Assembly (NCBI GenBank): GCA_030689285.1 | Contig: JAUYJM010000069.1 | Coordinates: forward strand, 1 to 16,033 | DNA from: a bacterium | Lineage (GTDB): Bacteria > Patescibacteriota > Minisyncoccia > Phycocordibacterales > GCA-002787175 | DNA length: 16,033 nt | Reading direction: 5' to 3' | Shown here: in pieces, positions 6,454 to 12,536 of the stretch | Numbering within the stretch: the stretch's first letter is position 1 | Layout: each line of letters begins with the position of its first letter | Program-made: the position numbers and the translations under genes | The notes under the pieces: generated by a model | Database searches by the model: none | What the model was told of the DNA's origin: nothing | Seen by the model: the letters and a program-made list of their open reading frames with translations, nothing else

Positions 6454-9400
6454 ATGTTAGATTTTTCGGAGTTCACTAGGCTCTACAACACCCTAAATTC
6501 CGCCCAAAAGCAGGCCGTAGATACTATTGAAGGGCCTGTTATGGTGGTGGCAGGCCCAGGTACTGGTAAAACCACTGTATTGACGCTTCGTATTGCCAAT
6601 ATTCTGCTTAAGACCGATACGCCGCCAGACGGTATTTTGGCCTTGACTTTCACCGAAGCGGGTGTAGTGGCGATGAAAAAAAAGCTTCGGGAAATCATAG
6701 GTGTCGCGGCGGATTTGGTGCGCGTGCACACTTTTCATGGTTTGGCGCTATCGCTCTCGCGTGAGTTTCCTGAAGAATTTCCTTTTATAAGCGGAGCGCT
6801 TCAGCTCAATGAGGTGGAAGCTGAAGGACTTGTGACGAAGATTTTAGAGAACACGGAATACTTGAAACTGCGTCCTTTTGGCAGGCCGGAACAGTATGTA
6901 GCGCCGACAGTATCGGCGATAAGCGACTGTAAAAAAGAAGCGGTCAGTCCGGATGATGCGCGTATTTTTATAAAGAAAAAAATTGAGGAAATAAAATCCG
7001 ATGACGCGTCATATTCAACTCGCGGAAAGACCAAGGGACAACTGAAAGCGGAAGCTCAGAAAAAAATTGAAAAGGCGGAGAAGACCATGCTTTTTGCCGA
7101 TGTTTTTGAAGAATACGAAAATCAAAAGAGGAAGCTTAACAGGTATGATTATGACGATATAATTTTGGAACTTGTGAAGGCGTTTGAGACAAGCGAAAAC
7201 TTCTTGCGGCTTGTGCAAGAAAGATTTTTGTATGTGTTGGTTGACGAGCATCAGGATACAAATGACTCGCAAAACAAAATGATAAAAGCAATATCGGATT
7301 TTTTTGATAACCCCAACGTCTTCATTGTTGGCGACGAGAAACAGGCCATCTTCCGTTTTCAGGGCGCTTCGGTGGAAAACTTTTTGAAATTTGAGAATAT
7401 TTGGACAGGTATGACCACAATTGGCCTGTCCGACAACTACCGCTCTCACCAGCATATTTTGGATGCCGCATTCGCAATGATAGAGCAAAATTATGAAGGA
7501 GATGAAAATAAAAAGTTGAGGATAAAACTTACGGCAGCTGGCGAAGGTGGAGCCAAACCTGTTTCAGTGGCAGTGGCGGAGTCAGAAAATGATTTGGAAA
7601 ACTATCTGGCGTTTCAGGTTCAAGAAATCCTGGAAAAAGACATACTAAGTGAAGTGGCGGTTATAACCAGGACGAATAAAGCTCTGGAAAGGATAACGCG
7701 CGTTTTCAGTATGCGGAATATACCTTTTTCGGCGGAGAAAAGCGTTGATATTTTCAGTTCGGGCGCGGGCGCGCTTTTCTTTGACTGTCTTGATTTCGCG
7801 GCCGACAATTCAATGACGGAGTCTTTGGCTATGTCACTTATCGGGGGCGCTTGGGATGTTTCTTTTGAGGATAGAGTCAAGCTATCAAGAGGGCTTAAAT
7901 CCGGAATAACCGGAACTCATGCTCTCTGGCAAAAATTGCGGAAAATCAGCGAAAAGTCAAGGCACGCCGATCCTGTTGAGTTTTTATACTTCTTGGCCAG
8001 AGAAAGCGGTATGGAGAAACTTTTCTCTCAGACACAGGAAAGCGCGGAGATATGGCGGGGCATAATCTCTTTTGCCGAGAAAATCCAGAGTGAAGACCAA
8101 GGTAAAAGCGTGTCCAGTTTGGCGGAGATTTTCAGGACATACAGAAATTCAAAACGCAGACGAAATGTAAAAGTTTGGGTCGGAAAAACCGAGGCCAGAG
8201 TTAAAGTCTGTACGGCTCACGGAAGCAAGGGTTTGGAATTTGACTATGTTTTTCTGCCTTTTTCCACAGAGAAGCAGTGGCTTAAAAAGGACAGAAGGGA
8301 GTACTTCTTGCTTCCCAAAAAAGAAACTGACGGAGACGATGTAAAAGACGAAAGGCGTTTGTTTTACGTGGCTCTGACGAGGGCCAAAAAGCACGCTGAA
8401 ATACTTTTGAGTAAAAAAGATTCTGCCGGAAGCGAACTTTTACCGCTTCGCTTCATATCGGAACTTGACCCAAAAAGCGTTGAATATTCGGCCATAAAAG
8501 ATTTAGGAAAGAATACGGAACTTTTCCCTAAGCAAAATGGTTTGGAAGACGGCGCGCTTGATGGGAAATTGGTTGAATACGCAAAACACGTTTTGTCGGA
8601 TACCGGATTGTCTGTGACCGCCCTCAATCATTTCTTGGAATGCCCGAGAAAATTTCTCTATAAAAGTGTCTTGAAAGTTCCGGAGCCGCCTTCTGCAGTG
8701 GCGGAAAAGGGTACGGCTCTTCACGAAGGGATTTCATCTGTTTGGAGGTCGGCGGTGAGGGACGAAGAGGGGGTGAAAAACATAATGGGTGGCCGCGCCA
8801 GACATTATCTTTTGGATGAATCTTTTTTGCCAAAGTTTGAAAAAGACGCGGTTTTGAAAGAGCTGGAAGACGAGTTGCCAAAAATTACCGCTTCTCTTCT
8901 GCCACATTTTAAAACATCAGACAAAGTTTTTGCCGAAAGTTGGTACGAAAAAGAGTTTGTTGCCGTCTTGTCTCATAACACGAAAATTTCCATAAGACTT
9001 CATGGCAAGCTGGATGCTGTCTTGGTGGGCGATAAAAAAGTGTCGGTTTTTGATTACAAGTCGCGTCACGCGATGTCTCCGGCGGCCATAAGAGGAGAGA
9101 CAAAAAGCGAGGACGGAAGATATTTTCGTCAGTTGGTTTTTTACAAAATTCTTGTGAATGATAACCCAAAATTTAAGGGGATGGAACAGACATTATCCCT
9201 TTATTTCATAAAGCCGGACAAAAATGACGATTGCAAGCCAGTCGCTTTGTTTGTCAGCGACAAAGATATGGAAGACTTGATGGAAAAAATAAAGATTCTT
9301 CTCAAAAGCGTATGGAGCGGTGAATTTTTGAAAGTCCACTGCGACAATGAGGATTGCGTTTGGTGCAGACTTAAAGAATCAGTGACAGGCCATACGATAC

Positions 9401-9477
9401 AAGCAAACGAGGGAATGGGGACAGGGACAAATATGACTCGTCCAAACAAAGAGGTTGGGGCAATTCTCAAACGGTAG
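6454..9477 (+). CDS. UvrD/Rep-family helicase fused to a RecB-type nuclease
   Basis: A 1007-residue protein with two parts. Residues 1-~700 form a superfamily 1A helicase: Q-motif LNSAQKQAV (14-22), Walker A AGPGTGKT (33-40), motif Ia ALTFTEAG (63-70), motif II VDEHQDTN (263-270, with His where Tyr is usual), motif III GDEKQAIFRFQGA (293-305), motif IV DNYRS (327-331), motif V AHGSKGLEF (588-596) and motif VI LFYVALTRAKKH (636-647). Residues ~715-975 form a PD-(D/E)XK nuclease: GTALHEG (His757), GKLDAVL (Asp854), VFDYKS (Asp867, Lys869) and RQLVFYK (Gln893, Tyr897). Cys730, Cys963, Cys968 and Cys971 could hold an iron-sulfur cluster, as in AddB- and Cas4-type nucleases. The likely role is DNA end processing or recombinational repair, like a one-piece AddA/RecB. 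The C-terminal 30 residues look disordered. Confidence 0.92.
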   Translation: MLDFSEFTRLYNTLNSAQKQAVDTIEGPVMVVAGPGTGKTTVLTLRIANILLKTDTPPDGILALTFTEAGVVAMKKKLREIIGVAADLVRVHTFHGLALSLSREFPEEFPFISGALQLNEVEAEGLVTKILENTEYLKLRPFGRPEQYVAPTVSAISDCKKEAVSPDDARIFIKKKIEEIKSDDASYSTRGKTKGQLKAEAQKKIEKAEKTMLFADVFEEYENQKRKLNRYDYDDIILELVKAFETSENFLRLVQERFLYVLVDEHQDTNDSQNKMIKAISDFFDNPNVFIVGDEKQAIFRFQGASVENFLKFENIWTGMTTIGLSDNYRSHQHILDAAFAMIEQNYEGDENKKLRIKLTAAGEGGAKPVSVAVAESENDLENYLAFQVQEILEKDILSEVAVITRTNKALERITRVFSMRNIPFSAEKSVDIFSSGAGALFFDCLDFAADNSMTESLAMSLIGGAWDVSFEDRVKLSRGLKSGITGTHALWQKLRKISEKSRHADPVEFLYFLARESGMEKLFSQTQESAEIWRGIISFAEKIQSEDQGKSVSSLAEIFRTYRNSKRRRNVKVWVGKTEARVKVCTAHGSKGLEFDYVFLPFSTEKQWLKKDRREYFLLPKKETDGDDVKDERRLFYVALTRAKKHAEILLSKKDSAGSELLPLRFISELDPKSVEYSAIKDLGKNTELFPKQNGLEDGALDGKLVEYAKHVLSDTGLSVTALNHFLECPRKFLYKSVLKVPEPPSAVAEKGTALHEGISSVWRSAVRDEEGVKNIMGGRARHYLLDESFLPKFEKDAVLKELEDELPKITASLLPHFKTSDKVFAESWYEKEFVAVLSHNTKISIRLHGKLDAVLVGDKKVSVFDYKSRHAMSPAAIRGETKSEDGRYFRQLVFYKILVNDNPKFKGMEQTLSLYFIKPDKNDDCKPVALFVSDKDMEDLMEKIKILLKSVWSGEFLKVHCDNEDCVWCRLKESVTGHTIQANEGMGTGTNMTRPNKEVGAILKR

Positions 9478-9545
9478 TATTTAAGAAGTTTCGCGGAAGC
9501 CATGGCCACCGCAGTCAAAGCGTCCTGCGCTGAAGTATATCAAAT

Positions 9546-9585
9546 AAAAAAAGACCCCCCGAAACCTTCAAGGTTTCAGAGGGTC
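9546..9585 (-). terminator. Intrinsic terminator of the minus-strand 194-aa gene
   Basis: On the minus strand, an 8-bp stem GAAACCTT/AAGGTTTC (9561-9568 with 9570-9577) extends through GACCC/GGGTC (9553-9557 with 9581-9585). It is followed by a T-run (A-run at 9546-9552 on the plus strand). It ends 46 bases after the stop codon of the minus-strand gene. There is no T-run on the plus side, so it does not look bidirectional. Confidence 0.85.
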
Positions 9586-9630
9586 AAAGATTCAGAGGAA
9601 CAAAAGGCAGAGTGCGTAAGTCCCAAAGAA

Positions 9631-10215
9631 TCAGCGAGAGCAAACGAAGCAGCCAGCGTCCCACCACTCACACTGGTACCCGACCGAACTGGCGTCCATG
9701 TACCAAGCGCGCTCGACAGCGCCCCAGCACGCGTAAACGTCCATGAGCACTCCTTCCATATCGGGAACATAAAAGATGTTCGCGCGACTGTTTGTGAGAA
9801 GTGCTCCGTTTTCACCGCTCGGCTGGAGCTTGAGCATTTCCCAGAGATGAGCGAGGAACGTTTTCTCGCGCTCTGCGCCGATTTCGGAGCAAATACCGAG
9901 ATCCAGCGACCTGCGCAAGAGCTTATGAACTCGGATTTCGCATCCGTCCACATTCTCTTCCGCTTTCGGGAGGAAATGTTTCGTGAAATTGTCTCCAAGC
10001 CACACTTTCACTCCGTCCACGGTCTTGCCGTGCTGGAAGTGATCGGAGACGACAAAGCACTTGACTTCGGGAACTGTCACCGAGGTGACGAATTCCAAGA
10101 GTTTTGGGACTATGACGGTCAGTTCGCCTCGAAGGAATCTTTCTGCTCCTTCCTCGCCACCGAGTTTGTTCATAATCGCTTCAATCGTTCCGAGGTCTAA
10201 TTTCGAGTATTTCAT
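9631..10215 (-). CDS. CPR-type protein of unknown function (KLGG...RFLRGEL family)
   Basis: A 194-residue protein. Its N-terminus, DLGTIEAIMNKLGGEEGAER followed by FLRGEL (residues 7-32), matches a conserved leader domain that I remember from many multi-copy hypothetical proteins in Parcubacteria genomes. The C-terminal half (about 95-194), with RRSLDLGICSEIG, GENGALLTNSRANIFYV and a Trp/Cys-rich end, also fits one C-terminal type of that family. No catalytic motif, signal peptide or membrane helix is visible. AAAGG ends 8 bases before the ATG, a better ribosome binding site than any ribosomal gene here has. It has its own near-consensus promoter, a long structured leader and its own terminator, so it is an independent, probably regulated unit. 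It is oriented against both neighbours. I do not know its function. Confidence 0.85.
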   Translation of the reverse strand: MKYSKLDLGTIEAIMNKLGGEEGAERFLRGELTVIVPKLLEFVTSVTVPEVKCFVVSDHFQHGKTVDGVKVWLGDNFTKHFLPKAEENVDGCEIRVHKLLRRSLDLGICSEIGAEREKTFLAHLWEMLKLQPSGENGALLTNSRANIFYVPDMEGVLMDVYACWGAVERAWYMDASSVGYQCEWWDAGCFVCSR

Positions 10216-10445
10216 AATGTCTGCCTTTCAACTGTTAGTTGAGGTTTTACCTATTCCTAATAGGAACAGATACTAGACTGTGCGTAGTCATAGCCCTCAT
10301 CCGCGGAAATCAGCGTTTTACTTGCCCCGTTGCCGTCTTCGGCCTTTCGGGGTCTGCATTGATCCGCGTATAGGGGCTATGACCACTCGCCTACCTTCGT
10401 TAAAACTTCGCAAGGCAAAGCAGGTATTATCAAAGAACTGTTCTT
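10216..10445 (-). promoter_or_regulatory. Structured 5' leader RNA, candidate riboswitch-like element
   Basis: About 230 nt lie between the promoter and the ATG on the minus strand. Helices, in plus coordinates: a 6-bp bulged hairpin (10394-10399 with 10409-10415) whose 9-nt loop contains GUUUUA; a 13-bp closing helix, GTGGTCATAGCCC with GGGCTATGACTAC (10374-10386 with 10284-10296), perfect apart from one G-U; inside it CGCGGA/TCCGCG, then CCCCG/CGGGG, then GCCG-AAGA-CGGC. Downstream are CCTATT-AGG-AATAGG and CAACT-AAC-AGTTG. The last extends so that CCT pairs with the AGG of the Shine-Dalgarno (10224-10244). Two UAAAAC copies (10315-10320 and 10244-10249) can each pair with the GUUUUA loop. 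I cannot assign it to a known riboswitch class. Confidence 0.65.
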
Positions 10446-10451
10446 ATTATT

Positions 10452-10480
10452 ATAATACACCTAAACAGTGTTTTTGTCAA
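10452..10480 (-). promoter_or_regulatory. Near-consensus promoter of the leader RNA and 194-aa gene
   Basis: On the minus strand TTGACA (10475-10480) is a perfect -35. A 17-base spacer leads to TATTAT (10452-10457). Predicted start is near 10445. It is divergent from tspO. Confidence 0.8.
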
Positions 10481-10506
10481 TATTACCTCTAATATTTCAA
10501 CATTAC

Positions 10507-10518
10507 GTATTTAAATAC
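10507..10518 (+). promoter_or_regulatory. 12-bp palindrome upstream of tspO, possible operator
   Basis: GTATTTAAATAC is a perfect 12-bp palindrome, 21 bases before the tspO ATG and between the two divergent transcription units. A -10-like TAAAAT (10527-10532) and TATAAT (10532-10537) follow it. It sits where a -35 would be expected, so a bound protein could control tspO. Chance is a real alternative in such AT-rich DNA. Confidence 0.35.
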
Positions 10519-10539
10519 TTACGTGTTAAAATATAATGA

Positions 10540-11109
10540 ATGAAGGATTTTTGGAAACTTATTTTTTCAGTCGGCGTCTCGCTCGGAGCGGGAGTGGCCG
10601 GTTCCTTTTTTACGGTGCCCGCGGTTCAGTCTGTCTGGTATGCCGAGCTTGTGAAGCCGGCGCTTAATCCTCCTGCGTGGGTGTTTGGCCCGGTCTGGAC
10701 GACACTCTACGCGCTGATGGGTATTTCTCTTTTTCTTGTCTGGAGGCAACATCCTTACATACTTGAGAATGTAAGGATGTTGCGTGTGTGGAAATGGGCG
10801 ATTGCGTTGTTTTCTATTCAACTGGTCTTGAACGCACTTTGGTCAATTATCTTTTTCGGACTACGTTCTCCGGGAGGCGCGCTTGTTGAGATCGCATTTC
10901 TCTGGCTCGCCATTCTTGCCACAATCATCGCTTTTGCGAAAATCTCTCCTCCTTGCGCCACCGCTGGAGCCAGCTATGGCGGCACGCGGTCGTCCAGTAT
11001 CTGGACTACGGCGGGACACGGCAAACTAGCCGCGTGGCTCCTCTTGCCCTACATTCTTTGGGTTAGTTTCGCGTTGTATTTAAACTACGCCATTTGGTCG
11101 CTGAATTAA
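10540..11109 (+). CDS. tspO: TspO/MBR family membrane protein with palindromic insertions
   Basis: A 189-residue protein; the family is usually about 155-165 residues. Five membrane helices fit: about residues 6-26, 46-68, 84-108, 113-133 and 165-187. Signatures are NPPAWVFGPVWTTLYALMG (43-61), QLVLNALWSIIFFGL (94-108) and LLLPYILWVSFALYLNYAIW (167-186). TspO proteins bind tetrapyrroles and similar ligands in the membrane. The extra length lies in two loops: residues 69-82, encoded by a 15-bp perfect inverted repeat, and about 136-161, encoded by two back-to-back hairpins. Both insertions keep the frame, so the protein may still fold. Start at the ATG at 10540; no Shine-Dalgarno, and the -10-like TAAAAT 7 bases upstream suggests a leaderless mRNA. 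Confidence 0.93.
   Translation: MKDFWKLIFSVGVSLGAGVAGSFFTVPAVQSVWYAELVKPALNPPAWVFGPVWTTLYALMGISLFLVWRQHPYILENVRMLRVWKWAIALFSIQLVLNALWSIIFFGLRSPGGALVEIAFLWLAILATIIAFAKISPPCATAGASYGGTRSSSIWTTAGHGKLAAWLLLPYILWVSFALYLNYAIWSLN
10746..10783 (+). repeat. 15-bp perfect inverted repeat inside tspO
   Basis: Arms GCAACATCCTTACAT (10746-10760) and ATGTAAGGATGTTGC (10769-10783) are perfect complements around an 8-base loop, ACTTGAGA. The repeat encodes the enlarged loop between helices 2 and 3 of TspO, so it looks like an in-frame palindromic insertion. Confidence 0.85.
10956..11009 (+). repeat. Tandem hairpins inserted in tspO (REP-like)
   Basis: Hairpin A is CGCCA-CC-GCTGG-AG-CCAGC-TA-TGGCG (10956-10981), symmetric around an internal loop. 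Hairpin B is GTCCAG-TAT-CTGGAC (10992-11006), with GT/AC extending it beyond a mismatch (10989-11009). Together they encode a Ser/Thr/Gly-rich stretch absent from ordinary TspO proteins, between helices 4 and 5. The layout recalls REP or palindromic coding insertions. Confidence 0.75.
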
Positions 11110-11212
11110 AACCAAGAGCGATGATGATTCAATTGAAAACAACGCGGCCAACGAATCTCCGGATGATGACGTAAAGGAGGTGAATGGGTCGGATATCGTT
11201 GATTTGAAATAA
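11105..11212 (+). pseudogene. Acidic C-terminal tail fragment, no start
   Basis: An open frame of 35 codons without an ATG, GTG or TTG at its head reads KSDDDSIENNAANESPDDD and then VKEVNGSDIVDLK before TAA. It looks like the acidic tail of a lost gene. It begins directly after the TspO stop region in another frame. An AAAGGAGGTG at 11173-11182 would be a strong ribosome binding site, but no sensible gene starts behind it. Confidence 0.3.
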
Positions 11213-11232
11213 GGTTGCGATGTACTGATATC

Positions 11233-11346
11233 ATGCCGCGAATGTCTTGTGTTTATGTCGGAGGGAAAATATATCATGTCATTAATCGCGCGAGCGCGAT
11301 GGCGGCGCATCTTTTCATAGAAGAAGATTTTGAATTATTCAGGTAA
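11233..11346 (+). pseudogene. Truncated REP-associated tyrosine transposase (Y1/IS200-like)
   Basis: Thirty-seven codons from the ATG at 11233 to TAA at 11344-11346. GGKIYHVINRASAMAAHLFI, followed by EEDFELF, matches the N-terminus of Y1_Tnp/RAYT proteins, which typically read GG-IYHVINR...F-...D-..F. The conserved HxH and catalytic Tyr regions should follow but are absent: the frame stops at 37 of roughly 200 residues. It is a remnant, not a working transposase. GGGTACCC follows one base pair later (11347-11354), then ACCCT and ACCCTT repeats to 11374. The palindromic insertions in tspO lie about 220 bases upstream. Confidence 0.75.
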
Positions 11347-11382
11347 GGGTACCCAACCCTCTACCTTGACCCTTTTGCCTCC

Positions 11383-12225
11383 ATGCATAACGGAAGAAAA
11401 AAGAGCATGAAAAATATAAGCGAAAAAATAGATAGTATTTTGAGTAAAATACCCCATTTAATTAAAAGGATGCTTCTAATACTCTCGTTGGTTTATTTCG
11501 GACTCGGAACAGTATTGTTTGTTCTTCAAGCAAAATATATTTATTATCCAGATGAGACCGATTTTTCTGATTGCCCTTCGTTTAAGAAGGCAGACCACAT
11601 TTCATTTGGCTCCAGTAGGGGCTATCTTACAAAACGTTCACAAGAGGAAGTAGTTGTTTATTATCACGGGAATGCCGGCAGGGCTTGTGACCGCGATTAT
11701 TTAGATTCTTTTTTTGCTGAGCAAAATTACTCAACTTTTTTTGCGGAGTATTCAGGATACGGAGAAAAAAACACCAACCCTTCAATGTCCAAGTTGCTCA
11801 AAAATGTTGACGACACAATTGATTTTTTAAAAACTCAAAATTTTACAAACATTATAGTTGTGGGAGAAAGTGTTGGCGTAGGGCCAGCGGCTTATCACAC
11901 ACTGCATTCAAACATAGACAAACTGATTCTCATTACCGCCTACAGCAATCTTGCGGATGTAGCTTCTTCACACTATCCGTTTTATCCCATGCGTTTATTA
12001 TTGCTTAACAATTTTACACCGGACGTATGGCTTGCTCATTACAAAGGAGAGGTATCAATAATACTTGCAGAGAGCGACGAAGTAATTTCAAACAAATTAG
12101 GTCAAAAACTTTACGAAAGCATCCCTTCGGATTTAAAGAAAATTTATTTTGTTAAAAATGCTGGACACAACACCATATATGAAAAAAACGAATTTTACGC
12201 TTTGTTAGAAAATGCATTGAAATAA
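11383..12225 (+). CDS. Membrane-anchored alpha/beta hydrolase
   Basis: A 280-residue protein from the ATG at 11383; an ATG at 11407 (eight codons in) is preceded by purine-rich GGAAGAAAAAAGAG and may be the true start. One hydrophobic helix (about residues 29-48) anchors it, with the catalytic domain probably outside. The fold is shown by the oxyanion motif YYHGNAG (93-99), SGYG (124-127), the nucleophile elbow GESVG with Ser163, then Asp232 in AESDEV and His262 in NAGHN, completing the triad. It resembles the YfhR/BEM46-like group (FVLQAKYIYYP after the helix, HGNAG), an esterase-like family with unclear substrate. The coding sequence looks more AT-rich than its neighbours and is flanked by gene debris, so acquisition by transfer is possible. 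Confidence 0.88.
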   Translation: MHNGRKKSMKNISEKIDSILSKIPHLIKRMLLILSLVYFGLGTVLFVLQAKYIYYPDETDFSDCPSFKKADHISFGSSRGYLTKRSQEEVVVYYHGNAGRACDRDYLDSFFAEQNYSTFFAEYSGYGEKNTNPSMSKLLKNVDDTIDFLKTQNFTNIIVVGESVGVGPAAYHTLHSNIDKLILITAYSNLADVASSHYPFYPMRLLLLNNFTPDVWLAHYKGEVSIILAESDEVISNKLGQKLYESIPSDLKKIYFVKNAGHNTIYEKNEFYALLENALK

Positions 12226-12452
12226 TATATCCTGGGAGCTTAAAGCTCTGTCTATTACTGGTACACCCCGAATGCGTGCCAATTTTTGTGAATACAACCA
12301 ATCTTTTCCTTTAATTTCAAAAAGCGCGCGGTAATCTCCAATAATATTTATACTTCTGCAATTCGGGTAATAATGGGTAAATGAGGTAAATGTGACTGTC
12401 TCTGTTTCTGTCCAAATTTTTTTGGGGTCTGGCTGAGAAAATTGGGGCGCAT
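12205..12452 (-). pseudogene. Possible frameshifted small gene, unrecognised
   Basis: On the minus strand a start-less open frame (12468 to the stop at 12205-12207, 87 codons) reads like protein, e.g. FTHYYPNCRSINIIGDYRAL and KDWLYSQKLARIRGVPVIDR. An ATG at 12450-12452 lies in another frame and would join it if the A7 run at 12417-12423 (T7 on the plus strand) had one more base. The result would be about 82 residues. So this is either a decayed gene, a homopolymer sequencing error, or chance. It overlaps the 3' end of the hydrolase gene by about 20 bases in convergent orientation. I do not recognise a family. Confidence 0.3.
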
Positions 12453-12459
12453 AGAAAAC

Positions 12460-12525
12460 GCAAGCGCCTCATTTGCTAAAAAGAAAACATGGGAAATGTG
12501 AGAAACAAACAGCTTAGGCGCTTGC
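12460..12525. repeat. 10-bp perfect inverted repeat, 46-base interval
   Basis: GCAAGCGCCT (12460-12469) and AGGCGCTTGC (12516-12525) are exact complements. The pair lies directly downstream of the dsbA-like gene on its minus strand. The 46-base loop and the lack of an adjacent T-run argue against an ordinary terminator. It may be the ends of a tiny mobile element or a long-loop hairpin. Confidence 0.5.
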
Positions 12526-12536
12526 TTGATGTCGTG

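Noticed and set aside
9502..10200. 232-codon plus-strand ORF
   Set aside because: It lies opposite the minus-strand 194-aa gene, which has a promoter, Shine-Dalgarno, family motif and terminator. The plus frame runs through the terminator stem and shows no recognisable domain.
10280..10492. 70-codon plus-strand ORF
   Set aside because: It covers the structured leader and its promoter on the opposite strand; no start context and no family resemblance.
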